Assembly (NCBI GenBank): GCA_023231475.1
Contig: JALJEE010001321.1
Coordinates: forward strand, 1 to 64,000
Direction of reading: 5' to 3'
Origin: Seison nebaliae
Lineage: Eukaryota > Rotifera > Pararotatoria > Seisonacea > Seisonidae
Length of the DNA stretch: 64,000 nucleotides
Shown here: in pieces, positions 1 to 12,021 of the stretch
How positions within the stretch are numbered: the first letter of the stretch is position 1
How the letters are laid out: each line of letters begins with the position of its first letter
Translations under genes and position numbers: made by a program
Notes under the pieces: model-generated
The model's database searches: none
Seen by the model: only the letters and a program-made list of their open reading frames with translations
Told to the model about the DNA's origin: nothing

Positions 1-5
1 ACATA

Positions 6-9
<4 letters not shown>

Positions 10-43
<34 letters not shown>

Positions 44-65
44 GACACACACACACACACACACA
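10..65. repeat. (CA)n microsatellite
   Basis: Nearly pure CA dinucleotide run with one CGA interruption near base 44. It is the first of several CA/GT tracts in the left 9 kb. Confidence 0.95.
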
Positions 66-375
66 TACACATACCAAGCAATAGTATTACTTCTTTGCGA
101 GTATAGTTTATATGAATAAATTTCTCCTATATCACAATACATAAGGATTGCTCTCGATCGAATGTAGATTAGAATGGAAGTTGAATATAATCCCTATCGT
201 TTATTTATATGTTAGCATGTCGTTTAATGTGAAGTAGGCGATGTATCGTGCTTATACATCTTCATTTGAACGATAAACAATTAAATGAGTCTTTTAAATG
301 ATTTATTTTATTCCTATTCTTCCTACTATCCAGCATACTTCTTTCTCCAAAGTTCAAAGACGAATGGAAGAGTAA

Positions 376-383
376 TGACGTCA
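376..383. promoter_or_regulatory. Perfect CRE-like palindrome TGACGTCA
   Basis: The 8-bp full consensus for CREB/ATF-type bZIP factors is present exactly. A second perfect copy lies at 784-791, 408 bp away. The function is inferred from the motif alone; no neighbouring transcript start is known. Confidence 0.35.
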
Positions 384-783
384 TTCAATTGTCACTTCTC
401 CTTCATTCCTCATTTATTTTGCTTTCGAACACAATAAAGCACAAGATAGAAGTTGAACAGATGTTCAACCATGTTTCCAGAGGAAATTCTCTTCCCTTTC
501 TCCCTATAGTATATATCGACCGCCGAATGCAAACTAATTTCACTAGAGTTCTTCTTCTTCCTTTTCTCCTTCAATTCAACATTTTCACCCGAACATTCCT
601 TCCCACCCGTTTCATCAAACATCCTCCTCATTTCAGTCATTGGCAATTATCCGAGAAAAACTATGTTTCTATCCTACAATTATCGAATATTTATAAGAAT
701 AAAATCACATTTAAAATAAGAGAAAAAATCGATATATATCTGCCTATCCTTTCTCCTTTTAACAGACACTAAATTTGGAGGAT

Positions 784-791
784 TGACGTCA
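784..791. promoter_or_regulatory. Perfect CRE-like palindrome TGACGTCA (second copy)
   Basis: Second exact full-consensus CREB/ATF site in the gene-free left region. A related half site (ACGTCA) follows at about 813-818. It is motif evidence only. Confidence 0.35.
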
Positions 792-2207
792 TCTTCACCC
801 AAGTCTTCCCTAACGTCAATCCGTTTGTTCCAATGTCCAATTTGGAATTATAGTAGAGTCGATGTTTGTTGAATCATCAGATCAATCATTTTTTATCGAT
901 ATCGATCGGGGAGTTAGTTAATTGGAGAAAAATGAGAGAAGTAAGCTAAAGGTGAATGAAGATGTGATCGTTATCAGGCCAGAAGGAAAGTATTTTTAAT
1001 CGAAATATTTTTATGATTTTGATATTGTTGGAGACTTTGCATGAATTGAAGGAATTATGAAAGAATCTGTATATGTGCTAAAGGGCAGAATTACCTCCTT
1101 AAATAATAGTTGCATACACAAATGCATCGAACGATGGAAATTACTTGCAATCTTCAAGTTCTATGCACACACATTCATTGTGTGCACATATGAAGTGGAA
1201 ATGAATAGGTCTATGTACATTCAGTATCTGCCAGTAAAGAGGAATGATGATAGTTCTTATGAATGAATGCTGCTATATTTTATCCATTTATTTCCTTCTG
1301 TCTCTTTATACAATTCTCTTAACAACATCCCCAATGGTGTGCTCTAAATTATATTTACATTTTCCTTTTTTTCTCATTTCACTTTATATTCTTCCATCAC
1401 ACTTCCATTCTCTCGTGGCCATCTCTTCCATTCCAATCAAATTCCGTTTATTGTTACCGTTCAACTCCTTCTTCTCATCGTCATTAGGAGAAACTGGAAG
1501 AAGTTGAAATCGAATGGAAATGTAAAACAAAATATCATTCTTTCATGTCTCTCGAAAGGATTTTTAATCTTCACGTCCAATTTCATAAAATGAGAATCTC
1601 GTGAAATTAAATTCTTAATCGTTTCTTTAAATTCAAATCATTTTTTGCTGCATCTGAAGAAATTTGAAGAAAATCCTTCGAATAAATATCAAATTTTTCT
1701 CCTTTTCAACTATTCAATTCCGTTTTACTGTATGATGGTTGGATTTAAAAAGAATTCGATCAGAATTAACATCAAATGTCATTAGAACGAGAATAATATC
1801 ATGAGAATTCGTTCCCTCTAGACAAGTAAATTTAGAGACAATTTAAAGAAGAATTATTTCCATAAAAATGAGACATTTGTTGAAATTATTATGAATCTCA
1901 TTCCGTCATAGATCCGACAATTTCCGCTGACATCATGGACGAGTTCATTTGGCAAATTGACGAGTGGTGAATGCATGTTATCTGTTTGAAGAAGGTAATT
2001 CCTAAATGTCTCTCCTCATGAAATTGAGAAATAGTTTTTTAGAGAATTTATAGTTGAAAGAAGAAATTTTATTCGAATTAGTCGTTAAAGGAAGGATATT
2101 AAGTTTCTTTATTCGTCACTAGTGACACCGTTAGTTAATTTCTGTGGATTGATATGATGATAAATAAGAAAGACATTAAACTGATCAGCAATTATTTCTA
2201 TATAATA

Positions 2208-2260
2208 ATAACAACAACAACAACGACGACGACGACGACGACAACAACAACAACAACAAC
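2208..2260. repeat. Compound (AAC)n(GAC)n trinucleotide repeat
   Basis: A run of AAC units switches to GAC and back to AAC, giving a Thr-coding open frame by accident. It is non-coding in context. Confidence 0.9.
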
Positions 2261-2671
2261 ATTCCTATTTTCAATGGCATTAATAGAAAGCAAATTATGT
2301 TTTTGTTCAGAGGAGAATATTATGCAAGATGTTTACTTCTTCTTTGGTAAGCGAAGTCTCTATCCGATTATTTTACTTCTTCTCCTACTAGAGAAGTAGT
2401 TATACGATTTTCTACTTTCTCTTCCTTTCCAATATTCGTTTCCTTCTTTCAGATATGCGCGGACGAAATATACATGTTTGATTGTTGGCATATGTCTCTG
2501 AAGGGGAGGGAGGAGATCCGTCCCCTGGAAGATGTTGTGGATCATCTTGTCCATACTCTCCCATCCCATAGTTCAATCTTTTATATGGTTTCAAATGAAA
2601 TTATAACCGATTCTTAAAATATCTGCATTTTCCCATTCGTTCCTCCCATTCACTACTCACGAACATCCACA

Positions 2672-2698
2672 TGTGTGTGTGTGTGTGTGTGTGTGTGC
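2672..2698. repeat. (GT)n microsatellite
   Basis: Pure GT/TG tract of about 27 bp. Confidence 0.95.
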
Positions 2699-3388
2699 TT
2701 AATCTTTTGTCTTTATATAATCTCTGACTAATAACATTAATAATTCTTTCATTTTCACCAATAATAGCTACTGGAATAATGATGAAAATCATCATTATTA
2801 TATTATTAAGCAAATGTTGAATTTTATTCGATTATGGGCGACTAGAGGAGAGGAAAAGCCAATCTCTACGCCGACATGAAGTACCTTCGTATATTTCTCG
2901 TGGCATTATTGGAGTGCAAATAAATGGCTATGTATTAGGATAGATGAGCGGACGGATAAATGGTATACTCGCATCATCTTTAATTCATACATCTTTTCTT
3001 ATCAAGACAATTTCCATTAAAAACTGGAAAATTTTATTTATATTCTCCTCCTCTCTCCCTTCCTCGAAAAAGAAAACCTACTGAACATAATTCGTAAGGG
3101 AAGAAGGAGGACGAATGAGTTATATTATTAATCATTATCATCATCTTCCAACGAGACACATCGTTCATTTGATATGCAGAAATAAGCAATGATGAAGGTG
3201 CAGATGTAGAACAAATAAAAATTAAGAAGTTTGCACATTCACTGCATTGGAATCATACAAATTATTCCATTTCTCTTTCTTCCATTCATCTCTATTTCTT
3301 CAACACCATTCGGGAATAGATTCATGTCGATATATCAAATCTGATGTCTCTACCAATTCCCTCTCAGAAGTACATCATTTGTGCATTC

Positions 3389-3401
3389 GTGTGTATGTGT
3401 G

Positions 3402-3434
<33 letters not shown>
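3389..3434. repeat. Imperfect (GT)n microsatellite
   Basis: GT-rich tract interrupted by TATG units, then pure GT to about 3434. Confidence 0.9.
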
Positions 3435-4158
3435 TTTGGTGCTTGTAGAGTGCGATAGAAAATAAAAGGAATTTTTAGTTTCATATTCAATATCAACTAA
3501 ATATTACCAACAAATGTTCACAATATGCACAATATATCATTATCGTCAAAAGAGTAGTAGGGGAAGATGGTAGTGTTGGAAGTTGCTTCTTCTCATTTCT
3601 TTCAATCTCCTCCTATTCCCTTTCTAACCATTTAGTTCTGACGTATTCTTCCGATTAAACTATTCGAATTAATTTTCCATATCACACTCTCTCTTCAATA
3701 ATTTAATCATCAATTTTACTTCTTCATTCCTCTCACAGTAGAACGAGGAGATGTCATCATATTCCAGTCGCTCTTTTTCATTATTCCTCTTTTCTCCTGC
3801 CTTCCTATGTTGCTGCGCTGTTTATTTTATATTTTGATGGTCATTACACTTGGCCCCATAGCACGGGCACTTTCTCTCTTTCGCTTTGTTACACTGTGTG
3901 AATTGTCTGTGTGTATGTGTGTGTATATGAGGAGGTCCTCGGTGAGGGCCCTATACTATTCAGCTCTATTCCGATATCACATTTACATAAATTTCTCTTT
4001 AGAAGGATTTCTCCTTTTTTTTATATCGAATTATTTCTCCTTTTTAACATATACTCTTTTTATTATTATTTTCTTGTCCTCGCACATTTCTGATTTTTTT
4101 TCTTCTTAACTAATTCCTCTTTCTCTTGATGCCATGCTTCCATTAACATCATTATCCT

Positions 4159-4177
4159 CACCACCACCATCACCACC

Positions 4178-4217
<40 letters not shown>

Positions 4218-4260
4218 TAAAAATCATCATCATCATCGTCGTCGTCGTCGTCGTCGTCGT
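4159..4260. repeat. Compound trinucleotide repeat (CCA)n(TAA)n(ATC)n(GTC)n
   Basis: Four successive triplet runs over about 100 bp. On the minus strand they read as poly-Asp and poly-Tyr in an open frame at 4106-4384. This is a repeat artefact and not a gene. Confidence 0.9.
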
Positions 4261-4482
4261 TCCATTGGTTGTGGAATTTGTTTATGTTGTTACGTACTTT
4301 ACTTATTTCTCCTTTTCCTCTCATCAACGTAACGATTATCTCATTGGAACTTTCCTCTGATATAGTCGATGGTGATAACGTCACATTTCATTCTCCTTTC
4401 ATTCCATCTCAACGACATAATTATAAAATTGACATGTTCAATAAATAATTATCAATCAACTTTTATTGTGTTGAATTATAAA

Positions 4483-4520
4483 AATATATATATATATATA
4501 GATATATATATATATATATA
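4483..4520. repeat. (TA)n microsatellite
   Basis: TA dinucleotide run broken once by a G near 4501. Confidence 0.9.
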
Positions 4521-5128
4521 AATCAGTTTGATTCAGTTCTATCGACGTCTAGCTAGATTGGAAAAGTATTCCTGTCCGTCATCATCCTCCGACTTCTATT
4601 TTCTTTAAATAAATTCTTCAAATTCTCTCAAAGAACATATTCTCATTTACTAATAATTCATTTGGAAAAATTTCTCTTTCAACAGAATGATGACATCAAT
4701 TACGAATGATAAATATCGAATTATATAGGTTTACCCCCATATATTTTGGCAGGTAATTTGAATAGAAGACGTATCGATCTGTGTCTCACTTTCGATCCGG
4801 TCAGGAGGCAGCAGCAGCACCAGCATCATCATCAGAAGAAATAGCAGCATCATCAGAAGAAATAGGAGCAGCAATCGAAGAAATTATTGTTGTTCATTTT
4901 CAAAGGAAACGATTCACTTTCTCCTCAACCAAACGAATAATCATTGAGAAAGAAACATTGACAAATCATCATAATAAATTGTGAGAGAATAATTATCATT
5001 GAACAATTTCATATCAACGAACAGATCTCTAGTTCATTGGAAGAGAGATCGAAGAGAATTATAATCAATTTCGGAAGTATTATCATTCTTTCCATCTCAC
5101 CCATACACCAAATCAATAATCAGTTAAA

Positions 5129-6367
<1,239 letters not shown>

Positions 6368-6970
6368 AGTGCGCTTGTACAAAAAACTAAAATATTCAAA
6401 CAAGAAATTTGAGGTTGAAAATATTCAAAGAAAAATTGATTTTTATTTTCTTGAAAACATTTCAAATTATTTATTATCTATCATTAATGTCATCTGCATC
6501 ATCATCTTCTTCATCCACATTATTATTATTAACCTTTTCTCTCATCTTTCATTCAACTATTAATTATTATTTTCCTATTTATTTCCAACTATCCAATAAT
6601 GACAATTGATGCATCGGACCTCTTCATCATCATCATCATCATCATCATCTTAATTATCATCATCACAACTATCTGTCTCTTTTACAATTTGGACATAATT
6701 CCTATTCATCTACGAGTTACGAGAACAACAAAAGACAATAAGAGTAACGGAAAACGAAAATTTCCAATTTCATCCGTCGTCCTCGATGCACTACCACCAA
6801 ACCAATTCTAATCGTTTGTTCCAAATAATCAAAGAACAAATTCTCTCAATTCGTTTTGATGAAATTGAAAGCAATGTTTTGAGAATGAACATCCATCGGA
6901 TCTGTAGAAGATGATCTAGAAATTAATCCATCTAACATCATATAATCCAAATTTCATATCAACACAATCT

Positions 6971-6974
6971 ACAC

Positions 6975-7008
<34 letters not shown>
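6971..7008. repeat. (CA)n microsatellite
   Basis: CA run of about 38 bp with one G interruption at the left end. A second CA tract lies at 7400-7424. Confidence 0.95.
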
Positions 7009-7009
<1 letters not shown>

Positions 7010-7380
7010 CCCACACGAATCTAATGGATATTGCTCATCGTTAAATGATAAAATTTTATTATTTTTTCTTTTCTCTCAAACGAAACACTTCATATTCCAA
7101 TTCATATGATTGCCATTATCCTCCACCATCTCCATCTATTCTCCATCTGTCTCCACGATTGTCGACGGTATGTGGAAGGATGTGGAAATCATCTCCAAAA
7201 TTTCATGATATTCCTCTCCTCTCATTCGCGACAACCGTCTCTATTTCCAACCAAACATCCTTAATGATCTGATGAGGAGAATGCTCCTTCCTTTCCACCA
7301 AAACACACCAAATCATTAATTTATGATCGAGATTAGAAACTTCCTCTTCAACATTCTCATTCAACTACAATTGCGCACTC

Positions 7381-7392
7381 AAACACATATAC

Positions 7393-7425
<33 letters not shown>

Positions 7426-7430
7426 TACAC
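7381..7430. repeat. (CA)n/(TA)n microsatellite
   Basis: ACATAT-type imperfect repeats run into a pure CA tract of about 25 bp. Confidence 0.9.
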
Positions 7431-8135
7431 ATCATAACACATTAACAATACACTCATGTACACTAAAAAAAAAAATAGAAGAATACAAAACAAATCAGAT
7501 ATATTTGATTCAATGATGAAAGATGCATTCTTCTTCTCCAATTTTTCTTCATTTCATTTTATTCAGCTTTCCTTTATTTCTCTCTTTCGGTCTCAATCAC
7601 GCACAAATCATTCACATCCAATGACATCGTGTTAAATGTTAAACGAGTTCTGCTGATTTTTCTTCTTCTTCTTCTTGCTGAAGCAAAAAAGAAAAAGTTT
7701 TCTTTCGTCTCAAACGATCCTCATTTGAATAACTGATTCTAAATTAATCGATCGGTATTGATCGTCGAGTTATTGAGGATCTACTCAATCCAATCTATCA
7801 ATCGTCACACACATCGTCACAATCAGTCAAAGTCTTTCGTTCCTCTTGTCACACTTATTGTTGTTTATTGATCGACTAAATTATAAAAACATTTCCCTTT
7901 TTTCGCTGTTTGCTTAAATGATTTTCCATAATTTTCATTTTCAAACAAATCTTTCTCTCCGCCACTTTCCTCCATCCATTATCTTTATCGATTGATGAGA
8001 TTAGCCATATATACACGAAATCTAAGAGATCTGCACCGAAATATTGAGATTTCTTTAGATCAATTTTATTTTGAATTAAAACAGAGACATCGCTCTCGTC
8101 GTTCGTACAATGGAATTTTTCTAGAAAAAAACCAT

Positions 8136-8188
8136 ATCTCTCTCTCTTTCTCTTTCTCTCTCTCTATCTCTCTATCTATCTATCTCTC
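8136..8188. repeat. (TC)n(TATC)n microsatellite
   Basis: Pyrimidine-rich TC run grading into TATC units. Confidence 0.9.
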
Positions 8189-8927
8189 CAACACCATCCA
8201 CAATATATTGTTATGTAATTTATTGATAATTACGAATGTATACACCAACTCCACTTCACTCCACTCACAATAGATAACTGAAACAAGAAATGGATTAATC
8301 GTACAAAATTTCTAGTCTTTTCACATTTCATCTTCGAATCCATTACAAGTTAATCGATGATCAATTTTCATCGAATGTTTTCATTCTCATCTTCCTTCAA
8401 CCACCATCACCACTACAATCTCACGGTCAGCGCCAACTGTTGTTTAGAGCGTTCGACTTTCTCGTCCCAATTATCGACATTCTACATCTTTCTTTCTCCC
8501 GATTCTACTTCCATCATCTTCCATTCGAAATTGATGGAATGGATTCGTCTGTTGAAACTTTCCACATTTCAACAGAAGAAAAACCATCTTTATGATATCT
8601 CATCGGATTATGAGGGTGATTCGATGAACATACGATATCTTCTAATAACATCTTTCCTACATTTCTCCCATTTCCACCCATGTCCATCGGGACGATGAGA
8701 CGAACAGAACAGACGCGACTGGAATGACCGTTTCAATTCTACGAAATTTTTCTTCTTTTTTCATTCGATAATTTTATTCAACTTTTCTTTAAAAAAAAAT
8801 GTTCATTTGATCAATTTTTGTCAAAAAATTCGAGTAAAACTATAATGAGACATATCGACCAACGATCGCGTCTCATCATATTGAATGATGCAATCATGTC
8901 AAATAATTCTCTTCCACACACTCATCT

Positions 8928-8950
8928 CCTCTCTCTCTCTCTCTCTCTCT
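8928..8950. repeat. (CT)n microsatellite
   Basis: CT dinucleotide tract of about 23 bp. Confidence 0.9.
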
Positions 8951-9468
8951 TCCCACTCATTCAACACATCAAATATAAATATCCCAAATTGTACGCACGA
9001 AAAATTGAAGATATGTCAGAGAAAGAGAGAACGAGTGAAAAATTTTGAATGTGAATCCCGATTCAGATTCGAATAATAATGTTCATTCATCTTCTCATCT
9101 CATCTCCTCCTCCCCCCTAAACACAAGAGAATTATATATTTATATCGCTCATCCATTCTTACACACACATACACAAACACACGCACAAACGCACACTAAA
9201 CGCCGTGTTTATCATCAATACAGACATATAATTTCTATTCATTGAAACACAGAAAATATTTCTAATAATGAATCATTTCTATAAATATTATTATCACCAT
9301 CAGAACGATGATTATTATTATTATTTTATTTATTTACAAGAAAAAAACATTATTTTACAAATGAAATAAAATTCGATTGTTGTTACTAAAAAAATCTTTT
9401 TCAACTTCCATTTTGTAGGAGGAAGGGAATTTAAAGGAAAAACTGTTCAATCATCACCCTCCAAAATT

Positions 9469-9822
9469 CTAATGTACTCCAATTGCGTTGCCATCGTCCG
9501 TCTAAGAGAAATGAGGAAATTGTAAAAATAAAAGAAACGAACCGTCGCTTCTAAATATTCCACGAGATTTTCAAGTCTTTCCAATTTTTCATTTAATTTC
9601 GCTAAATTGTCTTTGCAATACGCATCTAAAGAAGATGGTGGGAAATCGTTAGAAGATTGTTAGACATGTTAGAAGGAAAGCATTACCAAAATAATTGATG
9701 AAATTACAAAGTTTCTTTAGACTGTCTGACAATTTTGCAATCGATTCACGATCGTTCCAATCCTGTTGAATTTCATCTGTTAATCTTTCGTTTCTGTCAT
9801 CCGTCCCATGTTTTTCCATCAT
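9469..9822 (-). CDS. Brk1: BRK1 / BRICK1 (HSPC300), SCAR/WAVE complex subunit
   Basis: Smallest subunit of the five-protein SCAR/WAVE regulatory complex, which activates Arp2/3 actin nucleation at the cell edge. The gene was assembled by hand from frame and splice signals: exons 9687-9822, 9543-9625 and 9469-9501 on the minus strand, 83 aa in all (family about 75). The middle carries the family signature: QQDWNDRE near residue 22, a KKLCNFINYFD stretch, then a coiled-coil heptad region LAKLNEKLERLENLVEYLEA. Two adjacent ATGs (9820-9822 and 9817-9819) could both start it. The introns are 61 and 41 bp. The last 11 residues do not resemble the usual V-T/S-K-G-E tail; the other frame of exon 3 stays open to 9447 but would need a non-canonical junction. 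It is divergent from MTO1, 249 bp away. Confidence 0.88.
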
Positions 9823-10071
9823 ATTAATGATTATATTCCCTCAATTCTCTCTTGTCTTTCTCAATTGGAAAATAGAATAAACAAAAAATAAATAAATGAA
9901 CATTTAATTATCATGGTTAGACTGAAAGATTTGAATGGGAAATATATTTGAGATGATTTTTCTCATTTATTATTTGTTATTGTAAATTTGGAATTTGAAA
10001 AATTGTTGGAGTTGTGGCTCTTTTCTATCATTTTTTTACCATGAGAATAATGAATCTTTAATGAAAATAAA
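9823..10071. promoter_or_regulatory. Bidirectional promoter region between BRK1 and MTO1
   Basis: Only 249 bp separate the start codons of the divergent BRK1 (-) and MTO1 (+) genes, so both promoters must lie here or overlap each gene's 5' end. The sequence is very AT-rich. No unequivocal TATA box or factor site was picked out. Confidence 0.6.
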
Positions 10072-12021
10072 ATGAAATTTTTTCGTTTTTTATTTTCGGT
10101 GAAACAATTCGATGTGATTGTAGTGGGAGGTGGTCATGCCGGATGTGAAAGTGCGGCAGCTGCTACTCGTATGAATAGACGAACGTTACTGATAACTCAG
10201 GACATTGAGAAGATTGGAGAGATGTCATGTAATCCATCATTTGGGGGAATTGGTAAAGGTCATCTCATGATGGAAATTGATGCACTTGATGGAATTATTG
10301 GACGTGTTTGTGATAAAGGTGGAATTCATTTTAAAATGTTAAATCGGAGTCGTGGTCCTGCTGTTCATGGACCTCGTGCACAAATGGACAGGAAATTATT
10401 CAAGAAATATATGCAAGAAGAAATGATGAATCATCAATCGATGGGTCTCCAAATGATTGAGAATGAAGTGAAAGATCTTCTTATTAAGAATATAAATGGG
10501 AAATTAATCTGTGAAGGAATTCAGATGAAAAATAATGAAAAGATTTTTAGTAAATCAACAATAATAACAACAGGAACATTTTTGAATGGGGAAATTTTCA
10601 TTGGAAATAAAGTGCGAAATAATGGACGTTTGGGACAGTCATCGTCGAACGAATTAGCCCAAACTTTCTACAAGTTAAAATTCGAAATAGGAAGATTGAA
10701 AACGGGAACGCCTCCTCGAATTGTTGGATCGTCTATTGATTTAAGTGGAATGATCGAACATAAAGCGGATAATCTTCCAAAACCGTTTTCTTATTTAAAC
10801 GACAAAGTTTTAATTTCACCCTCCCATCAATTGTCTTGTTATTTAACACAAACGAAACCGGAATTGAGTGATATTGTTGAAGAGAGTTTAGATGAAAATC
10901 TCCATGTCACACAAGAAGTGACTGGTCCTCGATATTGTCCGTCAATTGAATCGAAAATTTTGAAATTTCCCCAAATTAAGAAACATCAAATTTGGATGGA
11001 ACCGGAAGGATTTGATACGGATCTTTATTATCCACAAGGCTTATCTTGTACGATGAATGAGAAGTTGCAAGATCGTGTAATTCGATCAGTTGATGGTTGT
11101 GAACGTGCAGAGATCGCTCAATATGGTTATGGTGTTCAATATGATTTCATTCATCCAACTCAATTGAAGAGGAATTTAGAAACGAGAAAAGTGAAAAATC
11201 TCTTTCTCGCTGGTCAAATTAATGGTACGACTGGATATGAGGAAGCAGCGGCTCAAGGAATTATCGCTGGAATTAATGGAGCGATCGGTTCCAATCAGTC
11301 GACTGATTTTTTCAATATTTCTCGTGTCGACGGTTATATCGGAGTGATGATTGATGATTTGACCACACGTGGAACAATTGAACCTTATCGAATGTTCACT
11401 AGTCGTTCAGAATTTCGTTTGTCTTTTCGACCTGATAATGCGGATGAAAGATTGACGGAATTGGGTGAGAGATATGGTTGTGTGTCGACTTATCGTCTGG
11501 AACGATATTATGAACAAAAGAAGAAATTGAAGAAATTGAAAGAATTACTGAAGAATTACTCTTATAAATTAAGTGATTGGTTGTCGATTTGTGAAGAGGT
11601 GAGAGTAGTGAAGAATGTGGATCGACCAAAATCGGCATATGATCTTTTCAAAGATCCCAAATTTTATTCTAATCAATTAATATTAAGTTATTTGAAGAAG
11701 AAGTTAGTGAATGAGGAAGAATTGAAATTAATCGAACAATTACGAGTTGATCGACATTTATTACATCGATTATCAACATCCATTATATATGAACGGTTGG
11801 AGGAATTGCAAGCGAATGAAATGCAGAAAATTAAAGACGATGAAAAAATTATTATTCCGGAGAATTTCAATTATACAAAACTCCATCCAATATCGATGGA
11901 ATTACGAGAGAAATTAAACAAATATCAACCACAATCGTTAGCAGCAGCGTCACATATTCCTGGCATGACGCCAGCGGCATTGCTGAATTTATTACAACAT
12001 TTGAAAATGTTGAAAGTTTAA
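10072..12021 (+). CDS. Mto1: MTO1, mitochondrial tRNA uridine carboxymethylaminomethyl-modification enzyme
   Basis: FAD-dependent MnmG/GidA-family protein. With the MnmE homologue GTPBP3 it installs the 5-carboxymethylaminomethyl-type (taurinomethyl in many animals) modification on the wobble uridine of mitochondrial tRNAs. It is 649 aa in one uninterrupted exon, close to family length. A short basic/hydrophobic N-terminus fits a mitochondrial targeting signal. The FAD dinucleotide-binding GGGHAGCE motif is at about residues 19-26. The MnmG signature SCNPSFGGIGKGH lies near 52-64. The C-terminal half carries GQINGTTGYEEAAAQG and TSRSEFRL, and the end has the helical SHIPGMTPA region. Its stop TAA (12019-12021) overlaps the stop of the convergent gene on the other strand. 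There is no sign of bacterial origin; codon use matches the neighbours. Confidence 0.97.
   Translation: MKFFRFLFSVKQFDVIVVGGGHAGCESAAAATRMNRRTLLITQDIEKIGEMSCNPSFGGIGKGHLMMEIDALDGIIGRVCDKGGIHFKMLNRSRGPAVHGPRAQMDRKLFKKYMQEEMMNHQSMGLQMIENEVKDLLIKNINGKLICEGIQMKNNEKIFSKSTIITTGTFLNGEIFIGNKVRNNGRLGQSSSNELAQTFYKLKFEIGRLKTGTPPRIVGSSIDLSGMIEHKADNLPKPFSYLNDKVLISPSHQLSCYLTQTKPELSDIVEESLDENLHVTQEVTGPRYCPSIESKILKFPQIKKHQIWMEPEGFDTDLYYPQGLSCTMNEKLQDRVIRSVDGCERAEIAQYGYGVQYDFIHPTQLKRNLETRKVKNLFLAGQINGTTGYEEAAAQGIIAGINGAIGSNQSTDFFNISRVDGYIGVMIDDLTTRGTIEPYRMFTSRSEFRLSFRPDNADERLTELGERYGCVSTYRLERYYEQKKKLKKLKELLKNYSYKLSDWLSICEEVRVVKNVDRPKSAYDLFKDPKFYSNQLILSYLKKKLVNEEELKLIEQLRVDRHLLHRLSTSIIYERLEELQANEMQKIKDDEKIIIPENFNYTKLHPISMELREKLNKYQPQSLAAASHIPGMTPAALLNLLQHLKMLKV

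Larger units (their letters stand above)
1..5128. other. Gene-free upstream region with many microsatellites
   Basis: No coding region could be supported here. Open frames are short, mostly AT- or repeat-driven, and resemble nothing known to me. The stretch holds CA, GT, AAC/GAC, TAA/GTC and TA repeats (listed separately) and two perfect TGACGTCA palindromes. The last 350 bases, with AGC/ATC-rich triplets at about 4806-4890, probably include the 5' untranslated region of the G-beta gene starting at 5129. The open frame through those triplets lacks an ATG start. Function as promoter or enhancer DNA is inference from position only. Confidence 0.6.
6368..9468. other. Gene-free region between G-beta and BRK1 3' ends
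   Basis: The region between two convergent genes. It probably contains the G-beta 3' untranslated region and otherwise shows only AT-rich sequence and CA, ATC, TC and CT repeats. Open frames in it (for example at 8357-8698) have no recognisable family resemblance and look like chance. Confidence 0.55.

Noticed and set aside
4106-4384. Minus-strand frame encoding poly-Asp and poly-Tyr
   Set aside because: It is the translation of a compound triplet repeat; no ordered protein sequence surrounds it.
4781-4984. Open frame with Ala/Ser/Glu repeats just upstream of G-beta
   Set aside because: It lacks an ATG start (opens at GTG) and ends before the G-beta ATG; treated as 5' untranslated repeat sequence.
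8357-8698. 113-codon plus-strand open frame between G-beta and BRK1
   Set aside because: Ser/His/Phe-rich from TC- and CAC-rich sequence, no domain and no neighbouring exons with matching phase.
10072-12021. MTO1 as a bacterial contaminant or recent horizontal transfer
   Set aside because: It is intronless and of bacterial-type MnmG family, but codon use, flanking eukaryotic genes and a mitochondrial-type N-terminus fit the nuclear animal gene.
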